NCBI RefSeq assembly: GCF_016612545.1
Contig: NZ_JAENRY010000085.1
Location: forward strand, 8,987-50,575
Direction: 5' to 3'
Length of the DNA: 41,589 nt
DNA from: Streptomyces sp. MBT65
GTDB lineage: Bacteria; Actinomycetota; Actinomycetes; Streptomycetales; Streptomycetaceae
Position numbers and translations under genes: made by a program. Below the pieces are notes generated by a model that had not been told where the DNA came from, did not search any database, and saw only the letters and a list, made by a program, of their open reading frames with translations. This document shows positions 40,174-41,589 of this stretch, piece by piece. Each line of letters starts with the position of its first letter. The stretch's first letter is position 1.

Positions 40174-40477
40174 GGAAGTTGCTCCTACACGTATCGGTCG
40201 GCCCGGATCGTCCCGGCATGGAAATCCCCCGACCCAATACGGAACCGGACCCCGGTGTGTTCAACCGTCCCGAAAATTCATAGCGACCTCATATGGATCA
40301 CCCGGCCCGGCGGGCCCATGAACCCTCTCCGCACCAGGTGAAGTGTCTGAGAGAGGTAAAGGTCACAAAAACGTATCGGACATATCGCGCTTCAACCTTC
40401 ACACGAGGCACACACGTTGGCTAAGTTGGCGCTCAGGCCGTACGACCTACTCCGGCGATCAGCGCCGGGCCGCGCGG
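40174..40477. promoter_or_regulatory. Divergent interval before DUF1996 and NlpC/P60-like genes
   Basis: First 304 bp of a 479-bp interval between two divergent genes. It holds the ribosome site of the DUF1996 gene and stretches of lower GC around 40265-40300 and 40360-40420. A promoter for each gene must lie here. I cannot place -10 or -35 elements with confidence. No ORF with plausible coding character is visible. Confidence 0.4.
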
Positions 40478-40630
40478 CTTGCGCCGAGTCCGGCGTGTCG
40501 CTCGCGACAGCCGGAGCCGGGGACCCAACCGACTTGGGGTGAATCGACCCAACTGCCCTTCCGGGCTAGGGTCGTAGGGCAAACCTTCCGTGATCGCCGC
40601 CCGAACCCGACAGCTAACTCGGTAGGCGCG
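40478..40630 (+). ncRNA. Cyclic di-AMP riboswitch (ydaO/yuaA type)
   Basis: Conserved elements of the ydaO-yuaA leader are all present and in order: GCCGAGTCCGGC, CCGGGGACCCA, GGGGTGAATCGACCC, GGGCAAACCTTCCG, then the long block CCGAACCCGACAGCTAAC and GGTAGGCG. It ends 22 bases before the start of the downstream gene. This class binds cyclic di-AMP and in actinobacteria usually turns off cell-wall hydrolase genes when ligand is high. Identification is from recognised motifs; borders are approximate. Confidence 0.95.
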
Positions 40631-40652
40631 ATACGGAAGGAGCACGTCTGCC

Positions 40653-41589
40653 ATGCCGGCAGAACGAGGTACGCGCACCGGAGGCAGTGGCCCCACCGTG
40701 GAAGACCGACCCAGCCGTGACGAAGTCCAGCGGCGGATCAACTCCCTTTACGACAGGGCCGAGACGGCCACCGGAAATTACAACGCCACGCGTGCGATGT
40801 CCGGGAAACCGCGCAAGCGTGTCGAGTCCCGCCCCAGTGCGCCGCGTCCTTCCGACCCCGCCATCGACGCCGTCACCCGGCAGTTGTTCGACCGCGCCCG
40901 CGCTCAAGTGGGCCCGACCGTACCGGCGATCCTGCCGCCCGGCAGGACTCCCGCCCGTCCGGCCGAGTCCCGCCCCGAGCGGTCCGAGCGACGCCCCGAG
41001 CCCGAGGGCGCCGGCCGCGCACTCGAAGCGCAGCCCGGCCGCGCCGTCGCCGAACTGACCGCGGGGACCACCGCGGCACCGGAGCTCGCCGCCCCGCAAC
41101 TCGCCGCCCCTATGGCGGAGTTGACGGCAGGACCGATCGCAGCGCTGCCTCCCGCCGCGCCGCAGACACCTCAGCCGCAGCAGACGGCTCAGGCCCAGAT
41201 GCTTCAGATGCCTCAGGCGACCGTCCTCGACCTGCCGCCCGTGCCGGCCATCGAGGTGCCGCCCACTCCCGTAATGGCGGCACAGCAGTTCGCTCCCGCG
41301 GCCGCCCCGGCGCCGGTCTTCGACCCGCTCACCGCGAGCCTGGACCTGCTCCCGTACATCGCCGCACCGCGCACGGACCCCGCCCCGGCGGGCGCCACCT
41401 GGCCGCCCCCGGAGACGGCCTGGTCCGCCCCGGAGACCACCTGGTCCACCGGCCAGTTCCCCATGGTGACCGAGCAACAGCCCTGGTCGACCGGGCAGAT
41501 ACCCGTGGTGGCCGAGCAACCGGCCTGGTCCACCGGGCAGATACCCGTGGTGGCCGAGCAACCGGCCTGGTCCACCGGGCAGATACCCG
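40653..41589 (+). CDS. Probable NlpC/P60-type secreted cell-wall protein, 3' end missing
   Basis: The first 312 residues are present. The start MPAERGTRTGGSGPTVEDRP and INSLYDRAETATGNYNATRA resemble Streptomyces NlpC/P60 cell-wall hydrolases placed after c-di-AMP riboswitches. The catalytic domain would lie beyond the right edge, so the assignment rests on the N-terminal pattern and the riboswitch. The middle is Ala/Pro/Gln-rich and probably disordered. The last part seen is a run of 14-residue repeats, WSTGQIPVVAEQPA. GGAAGGAG lies ten bases before ATG 40653. No classical signal peptide is visible at the extreme N-terminus, which is odd for an exported enzyme. Confidence 0.75.
   Translation, partial: MPAERGTRTGGSGPTVEDRPSRDEVQRRINSLYDRAETATGNYNATRAMSGKPRKRVESRPSAPRPSDPAIDAVTRQLFDRARAQVGPTVPAILPPGRTPARPAESRPERSERRPEPEGAGRALEAQPGRAVAELTAGTTAAPELAAPQLAAPMAELTAGPIAALPPAAPQTPQPQQTAQAQMLQMPQATVLDLPPVPAIEVPPTPVMAAQQFAPAAAPAPVFDPLTASLDLLPYIAAPRTDPAPAGATWPPPETAWSAPETTWSTGQFPMVTEQQPWSTGQIPVVAEQPAWSTGQIPVVAEQPAWSTGQIP
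41442..41589 (+). repeat. In-frame 42-bp tandem repeat at window edge
   Basis: Units start at 41442, 41484, 41526 and 41568; the last is cut by the window edge. Each encodes 14 residues (WSTGQ..VxEQ). Units two and three differ at a single base and unit one is more divergent. The total copy number is unknown. Confidence 0.92.

Overview
The window is high-GC actinobacterial chromosome and most resembles Streptomyces. GC is very high, GTG and TTG starts are frequent, and AGGAG ribosome sites are clear. It also carries families typical of that genus: a WhiJ-type regulator with a DUF397 partner, SigB-like sigma factors, DUF574 methyltransferases, LAxTG sorting signals, and a c-di-AMP riboswitch before a cell-wall protein. 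I saw no tRNA, rRNA, CRISPR array, prophage or transposase. Strain and species cannot be fixed from the sequence.

Left part (1-14.5 kb), metabolism. Pyruvate carboxylase runs off the left edge. A secreted GH18 chitinase faces it, with two DasR-like boxes in its promoter. Next come a membrane protein, an M20 carboxypeptidase, and the remnant of an AbgT transporter that has lost its middle. A double-domain Lrp regulator is divergent from that pair. After a large membrane protein comes an IclR regulator divergent from a tightly overlapping hydratase / acetaldehyde dehydrogenase / aldolase operon, the lower meta-cleavage pathway. An XRE regulator and a short-chain dehydrogenase follow.

Middle part (14.5-28.3 kb), export and signalling. 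A YbhN-like membrane protein, a degenerate 39-bp tandem repeat array, and a 14-TM exporter whose C-terminal tail looks built from the same repeat lie together. Two paralogous TetR regulators flank an LmeA-like protein. Then comes a regulatory block: SigB-like sigma factor, DUF574 methyltransferase, GAF-PP2C phosphatase, RsbW-like ATPase, WhiJ-like regulator, DUF397 protein and a second DUF574 methyltransferase. A secreted GH5 glycosidase with a repeat-rich promoter closes this part.

Decaying part (28.3-33.7 kb). This stretch holds a SnoaL-like protein, a multiply broken short-chain dehydrogenase, a TetR with a doubtful N-terminus, a RidA homologue without the usual arginine, an XRE-cupin regulator, an alpha/beta hydrolase lacking its N-terminus, an intact class II aldolase, and an MpaB/DUF2236 protein.

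Right part (33.7-41.6 kb), stress response and cell surface. A cold-shock protein with a structured leader precedes a DEAD-box RNA helicase whose ribosome site lies in the arm of a 10-bp hairpin. Then come a small conserved protein, an N-terminally extended GAPDH, a sortase-anchored DUF1996 protein on the other strand, and a c-di-AMP riboswitch controlling a repeat-rich protein cut by the right edge, probably an NlpC/P60 cell-wall hydrolase.
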